The position numbers and the translations under genes are program-made. Positions 51,737 through 60,850 of a stretch of DNA of 64,000 bases are shown piece by piece; the stretch's first letter is position 1; each line of letters opens with the position of its first letter. Under the pieces are notes generated by a model. That model had not been told where the DNA came from. It searched no databases and saw nothing but the letters and a program-made list of their open reading frames with translations. This stretch comes from Micromonospora alfalfae. GTDB taxonomy: Bacteria > Actinomycetota > Actinomycetes > Mycobacteriales > Micromonosporaceae. The stretch spans positions 1 to 64,000 of the forward strand of contig NZ_JAKKFH010000025.1 in NCBI RefSeq assembly GCF_022230925.1. Direction: 5' to 3'.

Positions 51737-53182
51737 ATGCACCGACGTCGACGCGGCTCGGCGCTCCTCGCCCTCGGCCTGATCGCCAGCCTGCTCGTCC
51801 CCACCGCCGTGACAACACCCCCGGCCGTCGCCGCCCCCTCCGGCGGCAAGAAGGTCATCGTCCAGCTCTTCGAGTGGAACTGGCCCTCGGTGGCCAGTGA
51901 GTGCCAGAGCACCCTCGGCCCGAAGGGTTACGGCTACGTGCAGGTCTCGCCCCCGCAGGAGCACGTGCGGGGCAACCAGTGGTGGTTGGCGTACCAGCCG
52001 GTCAGCTATCGGATCGAGTCCCGCAAGGGCACCCGGGCCCAGTTCCAGTCGATGGTGAACACCTGCCACGCGGCCGGGGTCAAGGTGATCGTCGACGCGG
52101 TGATCAACCACATGTCCGGTCAGGACAACGGCGGCACCGGCTGGGCCGGCTCGTCCTACTCGCACTACGACTACCCGGGCATGTACCAGACCCAGGACTT
52201 CCACCACTGTGGACGCAGCGGCGGCGACGACATCGCCAACTACAACGACAGGTACGAGGTGCAGAACTGCGAGCTGGTCAACCTCTCGGACCTGAGGACC
52301 GAGTCGGACTACGTCCGCACGAAGATCGCCTCGTACCTCAACGACCTGCTCTCGCTCGGCGTCGACGGTTTCCGGATGGACGCCAGCAAGCACATGCCGG
52401 CCGCCGACATCGCCGCGATCAGGGGCAAGCTCTCCCGCTCGGCGTACATCGTGCAGGAGGTCATCTACGGCGCCGGCGAGCCGGTGCAGCCGACCGAGTA
52501 CACCGGCAACGGTGACGTGCACGAGTTCCGCTACGGCAAGGACCTGGCCCGGGTGTTCCGCTCCGAGCGGCTGGCGTACCTGCGCAACTTCGGCGAGGGC
52601 TGGGGACACCTGCCCACCGGCCCGGCTTCGGTATTCGTGGACAACCATGACACCCAACGCGACTCCGGTGGGGTGCTGACCTACCGCGACCGGGGCATCT
52701 ACGCGCTGGCGAACGCCTTCATGCTGGCCTGGCCGTACGGCTCCCCGACCGTCATGTCCAGCTACACCTTCAGCAACCGGGACGCCGGCCCTCCGTCGGA
52801 CGGCGCCAACAAGACGCTCAACACCACCTGCTACTCCGGTTGGGAGTGCGAACACCGTTGGCCGGTGATCGCCAACATGGTCGGCTTCCGCAACGCCACC
52901 GAGGGTGCCGGTGTGGCCAACTGGTACGACAACGGCAACAACCACATCGCGTTCAGCCGCAGCGGCAAGGGCTTCCTCACCGTCAACGACGAGGACGCCG
53001 CGGTGAACGGCCGTTCCTACTACACGGGGCTGCCCGCCGGTCGATACTGCGACGTCATCCACGGCACCTACGCGAACGGCACGTGCAGCGGACCGGTGAT
53101 CACCGTGGACGGTAGCGGCTGGTTCGCGGCGAACGTGCCGGCGCACGACGCCGTGGCCATCCACATCGGCGCACGAATCTGA
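51737..53182 (+). CDS. Secreted alpha-amylase, GH13
   Basis: A 481-residue exported enzyme cutting starch. Signal peptide 1-33. The GH13 regions are present: VDAVINH (region I), GFRMDASKH with the nucleophile Asp (region II), Glu in IVQEVIYG (region III) and FVDNHDTQR (region IV). Length and the later beta-rich domain fit the streptomycete/animal-like GH13_32 group; no starch-binding module is seen. ATG with AGGAG 8 nt upstream. A dyad 48 bp upstream suggests maltose control. Confidence 0.95.
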   Translation: MHRRRRGSALLALGLIASLLVPTAVTTPPAVAAPSGGKKVIVQLFEWNWPSVASECQSTLGPKGYGYVQVSPPQEHVRGNQWWLAYQPVSYRIESRKGTRAQFQSMVNTCHAAGVKVIVDAVINHMSGQDNGGTGWAGSSYSHYDYPGMYQTQDFHHCGRSGGDDIANYNDRYEVQNCELVNLSDLRTESDYVRTKIASYLNDLLSLGVDGFRMDASKHMPAADIAAIRGKLSRSAYIVQEVIYGAGEPVQPTEYTGNGDVHEFRYGKDLARVFRSERLAYLRNFGEGWGHLPTGPASVFVDNHDTQRDSGGVLTYRDRGIYALANAFMLAWPYGSPTVMSSYTFSNRDAGPPSDGANKTLNTTCYSGWECEHRWPVIANMVGFRNATEGAGVANWYDNGNNHIAFSRSGKGFLTVNDEDAAVNGRSYYTGLPAGRYCDVIHGTYANGTCSGPVITVDGSGWFAANVPAHDAVAIHIGARI

Positions 53183-53187
53183 TTCGG

Positions 53188-53231
53188 CCGGGGCCCCCGG
53201 ACGGCGGGTCTCGCCGAACCGGGGGCCCCGG
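53188..53231 (+). terminator. Terminator after amylase
   Basis: 13-bp perfect stem, CCGGGGCCCCCGG at 53188-53200 and its complement at 53219-53231, around an 18-nt loop that itself can pair weakly. Confidence 0.85.
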
Positions 53232-53257
53232 AGCACTCGCCACCATAGAGTGGTTTC

Positions 53258-54169
53258 GTGCCGTTTGACCGAAAGAATCCGTACCGTCGCCGGGGCGTCT
53301 GGGTGGCCGCCGCGATCGGCGTACCCGCGCTGCTGGTGACCGCGCTGCTGGTCGGCCAGGCCCTCACCCCCAGCTCGACGGCCCCCGACGACCGCAACGT
53401 GGTGATAGCCGACCCCACTCCGAGCAGTGTGGAGCAGAGCCCGGAGGAGCCGATCCCCCCGGCCGCACCCGCCCCGGACGGGCTGCCGGTGGTCGACTAC
53501 GACCCCGCGCCCGGAGGCTTCCCGGCCGATCCGTTCACCATGGACGTCACACCGCTGACCGACGGCCTGCACCCGACCAGCCGGATCGCCGCGTACGACG
53601 CGCCCGGCGGTCGCCCGCGCGCCTTCCTCGAACCGACCATCAGCGGTGTCGAACTGACCATGCCGATCGCCCAGCGACGCGCCGGCTGGACGGCCGTTCT
53701 GCTGCCCTCGGCAAACCGCCAGCTCGCCTGGCTGCCGCCGGGCGGGTTCGAGACGGTGCCGCTGCGCGACCAGATCGTTGTGGAACGCGCTGTCCACCGG
53801 CTCACCTGGTACCGGGCCGGCAAGGCGGTGCGCTCCTGGGAGGTCAGCCTCGGCCAGTCGGGGCAGGAAACTCCACTGGGGCGGACCTTCATCCTGGGCC
53901 GCACCCCACCGCCCGAGGAGGTCTACGGCGGGGTGGACATCTACGCCCTCGGTTCGGTGCCCGACGACCCGGAGTCGGTGCCGTCCGGGCTGCGCGGCGC
54001 GCACATCGGGGTGCACACCTGGAGCCACGACGGCGAGCTGGGCGAGAACACCACGAACGGCTGCATCCGGCTGACCCGCAGCGGTCAGCGGGAACTGCTC
54101 GCCGAGGTCCGTCCCGGCAGCAGCGTCGTCGTGGTCGACAAACTGGCCACCCCACCGCCGACCGCCTGA
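53258..54169 (+). CDS. YkuD-type L,D-transpeptidase
   Basis: A 303-residue membrane-anchored enzyme making 3-3 crosslinks in peptidoglycan. A single N-terminal transmembrane helix (about 15-36) holds it outside; a Pro/Ala-rich linker follows. The catalytic domain (about 170-300) has HIGVHTWSHDGELG and the active site Cys in TNGCIRL. GTG start. It stands alone between two terminator-like regions and is convergent with the response regulator gene. Confidence 0.9.
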   Translation: MPFDRKNPYRRRGVWVAAAIGVPALLVTALLVGQALTPSSTAPDDRNVVIADPTPSSVEQSPEEPIPPAAPAPDGLPVVDYDPAPGGFPADPFTMDVTPLTDGLHPTSRIAAYDAPGGRPRAFLEPTISGVELTMPIAQRRAGWTAVLLPSANRQLAWLPPGGFETVPLRDQIVVERAVHRLTWYRAGKAVRSWEVSLGQSGQETPLGRTFILGRTPPPEEVYGGVDIYALGSVPDDPESVPSGLRGAHIGVHTWSHDGELGENTTNGCIRLTRSGQRELLAEVRPGSSVVVVDKLATPPPTA

Positions 54170-54185
54170 ACACCGGCGCACACCG

Positions 54186-54818
54186 TCACTCGCCGAGCAG
54201 CCAGCCGTTCTGCTCGGCGACCCGGATCGCGTCGGCCCGGTTGCGGGCACCGGTCTTGCCGATCGCCGCGGACAGGTGGTTGCGTACCGTGCCCTCGGAG
54301 AGGTGCAACGCCCTGGCCAGATCGGCGACGCTGCCACCGCCCCGGGCGGTCCGCAGCACCTCGGTCTCCCGCTCGGTCAGCGGGCTGACCCCGGCGGCCA
54401 GGGTCTCCGCTGCCAGCGTCGGGTCGACCACCCGCAGGCCGGCGTGCACCCGGCGGACCGCGTCGGCGAGCTGCCGGGCCGGGGTGTCCTTGACGACGAA
54501 ACCGCTGGCACCGGCCTCCATGGCCCGGCGCAGGTAGCCGGGTCGGCCGAAGGTGGTCACCACCAGCACCCGGCAGGTAGGCAGCGCGGCCCGCAACGCC
54601 GCTGTGGCGGCGATCCCGTCCAGGCCGGGCATCTCCACGTCCAGCAGAGCGACGTCGGGAGCGCTGCGTCGGGCCTCGGGCACCACCTCGTCGCCCCGGC
54701 CGACCTCGGCGACCACCGTCAGGTCCTCCTCCAGCGACAGCAGTGCGGCCAGTGCACCCCGGACCAGCGCCTGGTCGTCGGCGAGCAACAGCCGGATCGG
54801 CGTGGAGCCGCCGCTCAT
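54186..54818 (-). CDS. DesR-type response regulator
   Basis: A 210-residue NarL/LuxR regulator. Receiver: LLADDQ, phospho-acceptor Asp in VALLDVEMPG, switch Thr in VVTTFG and Lys in VVKDT. The helix-turn-helix spans LTERETEVLRTA to NHLSAAIGKTGA. It overlaps its kinase gene (ATGA). With the ABC transporter upstream in the same operon it likely controls exporter expression in response to a membrane signal. Confidence 0.9.
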   Translation of the reverse strand: MSGGSTPIRLLLADDQALVRGALAALLSLEEDLTVVAEVGRGDEVVPEARRSAPDVALLDVEMPGLDGIAATAALRAALPTCRVLVVTTFGRPGYLRRAMEAGASGFVVKDTPARQLADAVRRVHAGLRVVDPTLAAETLAAGVSPLTERETEVLRTARGGGSVADLARALHLSEGTVRNHLSAAIGKTGARNRADAIRVAEQNGWLLGE

Positions 54819-55954
54819 CGGGCCTCCCCCGGCGCGTGCACCCGCAACAGAAAACCGTCGCCCGCCGGCCGCCGGCCGACGGTCACCACAGCGTCCAGCC
54901 GCCGCGCCCGCTCCCGCAGGCCCACCAACCCGTGCCCGCTCGGGTCGGGAGTGGACGGGCCACGACCGTCGTCACTGATCTCGACCCGATCCGCGTGCAC
55001 CCGAATGGCGCAGCACCGCGCCCCGCTGTGCCGGACCACGTTTGTCACTCCTTCCCGTACCGCCCAGCCGAACAACCGGTCCCACTCCTCCGGCAGCTCC
55101 GGCACCTCGGCCGACACGTCAGCGGCGATGCCCGCCGCGGCCAGCGCGGAGCGGGCTCCGGCCAGCTCGGCGGCCAGGCTGACCTCGCGGTACGCCCCGA
55201 CCGTCTGTCGTACGTCGGCCAGCGCGGCCCGGGCCAGTGCCTCCACCTCGGCGATCTCGGCGGCGGCCCGCTCCCTGTCGACAGTGATCAGACGCCCGGC
55301 CAATTCGGCCTTGATCGCCACCACGGTCAGCGAGTGCCCGAGGATGTCGTGCAGGTCGCGGGCGGCGCGGGACCGCTCCTCGGCGACCGCGAGCCGACCG
55401 ATCTCCTGTTGGGCGGCGCGGAGTTCGCTGTTGCGCTGGGCCAACCGGGACACCCCGAACATGGCGAACGAGGCGAGCAGCACCGCAAAGACGATGCCGT
55501 TCTCCGCCTCCCACCCCGGCACCAGCCAGGACGCCACCACGGGGGTCACCGCGCAGAGCACCACGGCGGCCAACGCCTCCCACGGCGGCAGCAGGAACAC
55601 CGCCGCCGCGGCCACGTAGACCAGGCAGGCCAGCCAGTCCCCCTCGGTGCCCGGGAGGCTGGCCAGGCCCACCGCGAGCAGCAGCGCCAGCCCGGCCCGC
55701 GCCCGGCCGACCGGGATCGGCACCAGCGACTGGCGCAGCTTGCGGGCCCACTGGAACAGCAGCACGTAGCCGACGCTGAAGACGACAAGGGCCACCACGC
55801 CGAGGACCCGCCGCCACAGCTCCGGCTGGTGCAGCGCGGTGGCGAGCGGCACGTTGAGGAAGAACAGCCAGACGGCGGCCAGCAGCCAGCCGGTGACCCG
55901 CCAGTGGCGGCTCACCGGCCAGGGCTGCCCGGTCGAGAGGTCCATCGTGTTCAC
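54815..55954 (-). CDS. DesK-like sensor histidine kinase
   Basis: A 379-residue kinase with five or six N-terminal transmembrane helices (about 20-160) and no external domain. The phospho-acceptor His is in ARDLHDILGHSLTVVAIK. The catalytic domain has WAVREGVTNVVRHSGA (N-box) and GHGLVGLRERARRLDA (G-box). DesK relatives sense membrane state. GTG 55954 or the ATG three codons later may be the start. Third gene of the ABC-permease-kinase-regulator operon. Confidence 0.88.
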   Translation of the reverse strand: MNTMDLSTGQPWPVSRHWRVTGWLLAAVWLFFLNVPLATALHQPELWRRVLGVVALVVFSVGYVLLFQWARKLRQSLVPIPVGRARAGLALLLAVGLASLPGTEGDWLACLVYVAAAAVFLLPPWEALAAVVLCAVTPVVASWLVPGWEAENGIVFAVLLASFAMFGVSRLAQRNSELRAAQQEIGRLAVAEERSRAARDLHDILGHSLTVVAIKAELAGRLITVDRERAAAEIAEVEALARAALADVRQTVGAYREVSLAAELAGARSALAAAGIAADVSAEVPELPEEWDRLFGWAVREGVTNVVRHSGARCCAIRVHADRVEISDDGRGPSTPDPSGHGLVGLRERARRLDAVVTVGRRPAGDGFLLRVHAPGEAR

Positions 55955-55972
55955 GCTAGCGGTCGCGGCCGG

Positions 55973-56773
55973 TCAGACCCGCGCGGTGTCCCGGCGGAAC
56001 AGCCGGGCCGCGCCGACGCCGAAGAGCAGCGCCCAGACGACGAGGTTCGCTACCGCCGCCAGGCTCACCCCGTCGCCGGTCAGTGGGGCGCGGGCCAGCA
56101 CGCCCATGCCGTACACCGGGGTGAACTTCGCGACCTGCTGGAGCACGTCCGGCAGGACCTCGACCGGAACGAACAGCCCGCCGAACATGGCCAGCACCGC
56201 CAGCACGGGGCCGATGATCTGCATGACGTTCTCGGCCGGCGCCAGGTAGCCGATGAAGAGACCGAACGCGGCGAAGACCAGCGAGCCGACCCAGGCGGCG
56301 AGCCCGGACAACAGCCAGACGTACGCCGGGACGCGGACGCCGGCCACGGCACCCACCAGGAACTCGATGACCACCGCGAGTAGACCGAGGCTCATCGCGG
56401 TGATCAGCTTGGTCGCCACGTACGCCGCCGGGCGGAGCGGGGTGAGCCGCAGTTGCCGGCTCCAGCCCAGCGCCCGTTCGGTGGCGACCGCGCCACCGAC
56501 GCTGGTGGTCGCCACCATTGCCGCGTAGACGGCCAGGCTGATCATGACGTACGCCGTCACCGGTCGACCGTTGTCCAGTGACTGCCCGCTCTGCGGCAGG
56601 CCGAAGATGAGGAAGAAGACGCCCGGCATGATCAGCGTGAAGGCGAGGGTGCGGCGGTTTCGCAGCACCCGGCGCAGCTCGATGAGCAGGGCGCCGGGGG
56701 CGAACCCGCCCAGCGCGGGCAGCCGACGGTCCGGCTCGATGAGAGCGGAGCGGGTGGGGGTGGAGGTGGTCAT
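55973..56773 (-). CDS. ABC-2 type transporter permease
   Basis: A 266-residue permease with six hydrophobic segments; the pattern (FTLIMPGVFFLIFGLP near residue 41) is of the ABC-2/DrrB group that exports drugs or lipids. It lies 1 bp downstream of the ATPase gene and 18 bp upstream of the kinase gene. Confidence 0.9.
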   Translation of the reverse strand: MTTSTPTRSALIEPDRRLPALGGFAPGALLIELRRVLRNRRTLAFTLIMPGVFFLIFGLPQSGQSLDNGRPVTAYVMISLAVYAAMVATTSVGGAVATERALGWSRQLRLTPLRPAAYVATKLITAMSLGLLAVVIEFLVGAVAGVRVPAYVWLLSGLAAWVGSLVFAAFGLFIGYLAPAENVMQIIGPVLAVLAMFGGLFVPVEVLPDVLQQVAKFTPVYGMGVLARAPLTGDGVSLAAVANLVVWALLFGVGAARLFRRDTARV

Positions 56774-56774
56774 C

Positions 56775-57674
56775 TCAGGCTCCGGTCTGCGCTGTGGTCA
56801 GGGCGAGGAAGGCGTCCTCGAGGTTGCGGGAGGTGATCTCGACGTCCCGGGCGGCGGTCCGGGTCAGCAGGTGCCGGGCGACGGCGTCCGAGTCGCCGGT
56901 CCGCACCAGCACGCTGTCGCCGCGCACCTCCACGGCGTCCACCCCGGGCAGCGCGGCGAGCGCGGCCTGGTCGGCGCCGGGCAGGGTGGCCCGCACGGTA
57001 CGGCCGGCGGCCAGGTTCTTGATCTCCGCTGTGGTGCCGTCGGCGACGATGCGCCCCTGCCGGACCAGCACGATCCGGTCGGCGTAGGCGTCCGCCTCGT
57101 CGAGGTAGTGGGTGGCGAAGATGACCGTCCGTCCACGCCGGGCATCGCGGCGCAGGGCCTGCCAGAAGTCCCGCCGACCCTCGACGTCCATGCCGGTGGT
57201 CGGCTCGTCGAGCACCATCAGGTCCGGGTCGGGCAGCAGGGCCAGCGCGAAGCGCAGTCGTTGCTGCTGACCGCCCGAGCAGCGCCCGACCACCCGGTCG
57301 GCGATGTCGGTGATGCCGGCCCGCTCCAACACCTCCGCCGCCGGGCGGGTGTGCCGGTAGAAGTGGGCGGTCATCCGTACCGTCTCGCCCACTGTGAGGT
57401 CCTTGAGCAGCCCGCCGGTCTGGAGCACGGCGGCGACCCGGCCTCGGGCCACCGCGTCGTCCGGCGTGCCGCCGAGGACGCGGACGGTGCCCGTGTCCGG
57501 GCGGGACAGCCCGAGCAGCATGTCGATGGTGGTGGTCTTGCCCGCGCCGTTCGGGCCGAGGAAGGCCACCACCTCGCCGGGCTGCACCCGTAGGCTCAAC
57601 CCGTCGACAGCGGTGACCGCGCCGAAGCGCTTGGTGAGGCCGTCCAACTCGACAGCCGGATGCGTACTGGTCAT
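56775..57674 (-). CDS. ABC transporter ATP-binding protein (DrrA-type)
   Basis: A 299-residue ATPase that powers the permease next to it. Walker A GPNGAGKTTTI near residue 40, signature GCSGGQQQRL, Walker B LMVLDEPTTGMD and the H-loop in FATHYLDEAD are all intact. The C-terminal extension of about 80 residues is usual for the drug-export subgroup. The ATG at 57674 is preferred over 57740 since homology-like sequence starts there; GGAG lies about 11 nt upstream. First gene of a four-gene operon. Confidence 0.93.
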   Translation of the reverse strand: MTSTHPAVELDGLTKRFGAVTAVDGLSLRVQPGEVVAFLGPNGAGKTTTIDMLLGLSRPDTGTVRVLGGTPDDAVARGRVAAVLQTGGLLKDLTVGETVRMTAHFYRHTRPAAEVLERAGITDIADRVVGRCSGGQQQRLRFALALLPDPDLMVLDEPTTGMDVEGRRDFWQALRRDARRGRTVIFATHYLDEADAYADRIVLVRQGRIVADGTTAEIKNLAAGRTVRATLPGADQAALAALPGVDAVEVRGDSVLVRTGDSDAVARHLLTRTAARDVEITSRNLEDAFLALTTAQTGA

Positions 57675-57795
57675 GCCACTGATGCTCCGGCGGCGCGTAC
57701 CCCGATGCCCGGAGCGGCCGTCACCTCCCGGCCGTGACATTTGTCAGGGGCCAGGTGTCACGGAGAGTGACCTCCGCGCGACCAAATACCGCGAC

Positions 57796-57843
57796 GAGCG
57801 TGATGTCCCTGAGTCATCACGATGTCCCTGAGTCATCACGCTC
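57796..57843. repeat. Palindromic intergenic element, family C copy 2
   Basis: 48 bp with ends GAGCGTGATG and CATCACGCTC. Inside, a 19-bp unit (ATGTCCCTGAGTCATCACG) is repeated in tandem at 57803-57821 and 57822-57840. It shares ends and total length with the copy at 59641-59688. Confidence 0.8.
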
Positions 57844-57955
57844 ACTGCCATGTCCGGCCCGAGCGCGCTTCGCCGTGTCGAGCAAGCGGCGGAGGAATTC
57901 CCGGCGCGGCAGCGGGTAACCGCTCGGCCGGACGCCGCGACACCGGGAGGACGCG

Positions 57956-58810
57956 ATGGGTGCCACGCCGCAGGGTCAGGTCGACACGGTCGTGCTGATC
58001 CACGGGCTCTGGATGACGCCCCGCAGCTGGGAGGGGTGGGCCCAGCGGTACACCGAGCGCGGCATGCACGTCATCGCCCCCGCCTGGCCCGGCATGGACC
58101 GGTCCGTGGAGGAGTTGCGCGACGACCCCGGCCCGATCGCGGAGCAGAGCATGGCCACCATCGTGGCGCACTACGACCGGATCATCCGGGCACTACCCCG
58201 ACCGCCGATCATCATGGGGCACTCGTTCGGCGGCCTGTTCGCCCAGGTCCTCGCCGACCGGGGACTCGGCGCGGCGGTGGTGGGAGTGCATCCCGCGGCG
58301 GTGAAGGGCGTGCTCAAGGTGCCGCTGAGCCAACTGCGCTCAGGCTTCCCCATCCTGCGCAGCCCCGCCAACCGCGGCAAGGCCGTCCCGTTCACCCCGG
58401 ACGACTTCGCCTACACCTTCGGAAACACGATGAGCCGCGAGGACTCCGACCGGGCCTGGCGGCGCTACGCCGTCCCCGGCGCCGGGCGGGTCTTCTTCGA
58501 GGGCGCGTTCGCCAACCTCGACCCGCGCTCGCCGGCCCGGGTCGACGTCGGTCGTATTGACCGGGCGCCGCTGCTGCTGATGGCCGGCGGGTCCGACCAC
58601 GTGGTGCCGGCGTCGGTGGTCCGCACCAACGCCGGGCTCTACCAGAAGTCCCGGGCCCTCACCGCGTACGAGGAGTTTCCCGGCCGCTCGCACTTCACCG
58701 TCGGGCAGGACGGCTGGGAGAAGATCGCCGACTACGCGCTGGACTGGGCGCTACGGGCGGCGGCCCTGCCCCGGGAGATGACCATCGCCAGCGAAACCCC
58801 CCGCCGCTGA
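57956..58810 (+). CDS. Alpha/beta hydrolase
   Basis: A 284-residue hydrolase. The oxyanion segment HGLWMTPRSWEGW, nucleophile Ser in MGHSFGGLFAQ and catalytic His in GRSHFTVGQDGW are visible; the acid is probably in GGSDHVVP. Substrate is unknown; the sequence pattern is common among cytosolic esterase/lysophospholipase-like enzymes of actinobacteria. Start ATG follows GGGAGGACG. It sits between two family C palindromes. Confidence 0.85.
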   Translation: MGATPQGQVDTVVLIHGLWMTPRSWEGWAQRYTERGMHVIAPAWPGMDRSVEELRDDPGPIAEQSMATIVAHYDRIIRALPRPPIIMGHSFGGLFAQVLADRGLGAAVVGVHPAAVKGVLKVPLSQLRSGFPILRSPANRGKAVPFTPDDFAYTFGNTMSREDSDRAWRRYAVPGAGRVFFEGAFANLDPRSPARVDVGRIDRAPLLLMAGGSDHVVPASVVRTNAGLYQKSRALTAYEEFPGRSHFTVGQDGWEKIADYALDWALRAAALPREMTIASETPRR

Positions 58811-58853
58811 CCCGCCATCGCCGAAACTCACTGAGTAACCAGTGCATCCACTA

Positions 58854-59549
58854 CTAGACGATGACGAACCGTACGGGTTCGTCCAGCACCACGGCAGCGC
58901 CCTCTAGGTCGGCCAGGCGCGCAGCCAGTGTGGCTGCGGCCAACCGTTTCGGCAGGGCGGCGCCGAACTTGAGACCGTCCAGGGCCTTGTCGTTGACCTC
59001 TGACGCCGCGGGCGGGGTCGGCGGCGGCCAGCCGGGCGTACTCCAGGATCTTGGTCATCTCGCTACGGGTGACGGGCTTCTCGTCGTCCGGCATGGCCGG
59101 ACGGCCCGGGTAGGACCAGGCGAGGAGTTCGCCGGTGAGGTTGTGGAACGCCTCGGCGAGGGTGCCGCCTCGGGGGTCGCCGACGTGCAGGCCCTCGGCG
59201 AGGGTGTGGAACACCCCGATGGTGTCGTCCTGCACGTCGGAGCCGCGCGACGTGGCCGACCCGTACGCCTGCATCATGGCGCTGATCAGCGTGCCGCGCA
59301 GTTGGGTCTGGCGCTGCTGGAGGTAGACCCGGCCCTGCTGCCGGTCGGCGAGGGGCCAGTCGGCGGCCAGCGAGTTGAGCCGGTCGCCGGTGCCGTTGCC
59401 CAGCAGGTAGTTGATCCTGGCGAGCTGGCCGACCTTGCCCATCAGCTCGTCGGTGAGGAAGTAGGGCAGCCAGAAGACGGTCCGGGAGCCCCGTTCCAGG
59501 CGCTCGATCCGGGCGCGGGAGACGTTCGGCAACTGACGCCGACTTGTTG
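58854..59549 (-). pseudogene. C-terminal remnant of a PglY/BREX-type ATPase, frameshifted
   Basis: A truncated coding stretch with no start. From about 59549 to 59010 one frame gives helical sequence (FWLPYFLTDELMGKVGQL, LQQRQTQLRGTLISAMMQAYG, EAFHNLTGELLAWSYPGRP, EMTKILEYARLAAAD). Near 59005 the frame shifts, and a second frame carries on (SEVNDKALDGLKFG) to a double TAG at 58851-58856. The pattern, especially the RQQLR..AMMQAYG-like segment, resembles the C-terminal third of PglY/DUF6079-type proteins of BREX/Pgl phage-defence systems; that match is from memory and tentative. The 5' end abuts a hairpin, suggesting deletion. Confidence 0.55.
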
Positions 59550-59576
59550 AGGGGATGCCGCCTGTCGGCATCCCCT
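59550..59576. terminator. Hairpin at the break of the PglY-like remnant
   Basis: 11-bp perfect stem (AGGGGATGCCG and complement at 59566-59576) with a 5-nt loop. It looks like a terminator from a former neighbour joined to the remnant. Confidence 0.5.
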
Positions 59577-59640
59577 CGCCGTGTTTGCCCAGACAGCGAC
59601 GCCAACTCGGCCAGCAGACCGCCACGCCACTGTTCACTTT

Positions 59641-59688
59641 GAGCGTGATGACTCTGAAGCATATTGATGCCCGCGTGTCATCACGCTC
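59641..59688. repeat. Palindromic intergenic element, family C copy 3
   Basis: 48 bp with a perfect 12-bp terminal inverted repeat, GAGCGTGATGAC and its complement at 59677-59688. Same length and ends as 57796-57843, with a diverged centre. Confidence 0.8.
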
Positions 59689-59754
59689 GTTGGCACCCCC
59701 TCCCGCTCCCTACTCAGCTCCGGCCCCATTCGCCGCCCTCCGTTCCCATAATCC

Positions 59755-59830
59755 GTCGATCATGGAGTTGTGGTGGGCAACGATAGATGGCAAATCGTCA
59801 GCTAATAGGCACCACAACTGCGTGATCGAC
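59755..59830. repeat. Palindromic intergenic element, family B copy 3
   Basis: Inverted repeat GTCGATCATGGAGTTGTGGT(G) at 59755-59775 with 59810-59830, 19 of 21 positions pairing. The centre has its own small dyad, ACGAT and ATCGT. Confidence 0.8.
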
Positions 59831-59973
59831 CGCAGCGGCGGTGGCAACCGGACGTGGAATGCCTGCGGCCGTGGACGGCCAGCGAACCGACCATGCGCAA
59901 GGCACAAAGTCTCTTACCGAGGTGTACGATTCGCGTCCACGCCTAAGTCATGATCCACGGTCGAGGAGGAGCG

Positions 59974-60747
59974 GTGAGAATCAGCCCATACCAGTGGCCG
60001 GAGGATGGCGACGAGCACGACGTACTCGTGGGCATTGCGCCCAAGCGAGTCACCCTTCTCCTTGAGGGTCGGAACGCGTGGCACTCGAAGTGGATCCGCA
60101 GCTACCAGGGAAGCGCCGCGATGTTCTTGAATCAGGCGTCTGCTCGGGACGCAGCCGAGGAGCGGCGCAAGCAGGGATCAGTCTTCTACGTCTTCGATAC
60201 ACCGGCGCTCCTCCTCTTCGGCGTCTACACCAACTGCGTCGTGACTGATTTTCACCAGGACGACCCTTTTAATGGTTTCGTAGGATTTCGGCAGCCTACC
60301 TACGATCCGTGGCTCGGATGGCGAGGAATTCTTCCAGGCGTGAAAATGCACACCGCTGTCGCTTCAATCGGCCCAGAGCGATCCATGTGGGAGGAGCGGT
60401 CGCTGAGCCAACACTCCTTCATTCGTGGAAGCGTCAGCGACGGCAGGGAGATCGCCGACCTGGAAGACGGGCTAGTGAGCGTCTCCTCGTTTTCTCAAGG
60501 CAGGGCCTACAGACTCGGATGGCGCGATCGCGAGCAGCGCTATTCAACGAAAAGCGTAAGCAGAGCGACCGATGTCTGGTTTGAGCACATGCATGCGATT
60601 CCAGAAGTACGAAGGCTGATGAGGAGCGTGTGGGAGACATCCGACCACGGGGCACGTGACCAACCGAAGAGCTCCGTAGAAGAATCACGGCAACTGCTGG
60701 CCACGGCCCTCCTGAACCACGCTTCGAACACGTGGAGACCGGATTGA
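59974..60747 (+). CDS. Orphan protein of unknown function
   Basis: A 257-residue protein I cannot assign. GTG start with GAGGAGG 5 nt upstream. It has a possible beta-rich first half (VLVGIAPKRVTLLLEG, VFYVFDTPALLLFGVYTNCVVTDF) and a helical Arg/Glu-rich C-terminus; no signal peptide or transmembrane helix. The DNA is visibly less GC-biased at third positions than the core genes, which suggests horizontal gain. It lies in the defence-type region and could be a defence accessory, but there is no direct evidence. Confidence 0.6.
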   Translation: MRISPYQWPEDGDEHDVLVGIAPKRVTLLLEGRNAWHSKWIRSYQGSAAMFLNQASARDAAEERRKQGSVFYVFDTPALLLFGVYTNCVVTDFHQDDPFNGFVGFRQPTYDPWLGWRGILPGVKMHTAVASIGPERSMWEERSLSQHSFIRGSVSDGREIADLEDGLVSVSSFSQGRAYRLGWRDREQRYSTKSVSRATDVWFEHMHAIPEVRRLMRSVWETSDHGARDQPKSSVEESRQLLATALLNHASNTWRPD

Positions 60748-60850
60748 AATTGCCGGTAGTCGGGTCGTACGCAGGATTGGCGACGGCGGCTATCCGAGGC
60801 AACCCGGCTCGGTCGCCACGAAAGGTAGTCAAAGGAACGGCTGCGTCCTC

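Larger units (their letters stand above)
59577..59973. other. Intergenic stretch with two palindromic elements
   Basis: About 400 bp between the remnant and the 257-residue gene. It carries family C copy 3 and family B copy 3. Between the hairpin and the C copy a short minus-strand frame could be a gene scrap (EQWRGGLLAELASLSGQ), but too little is left to name. Confidence 0.5.

Noticed and set aside
51725..54337. 870-codon minus-strand frame
   Set aside because: Antisense to the amylase and transpeptidase genes, whose catalytic motifs are intact.
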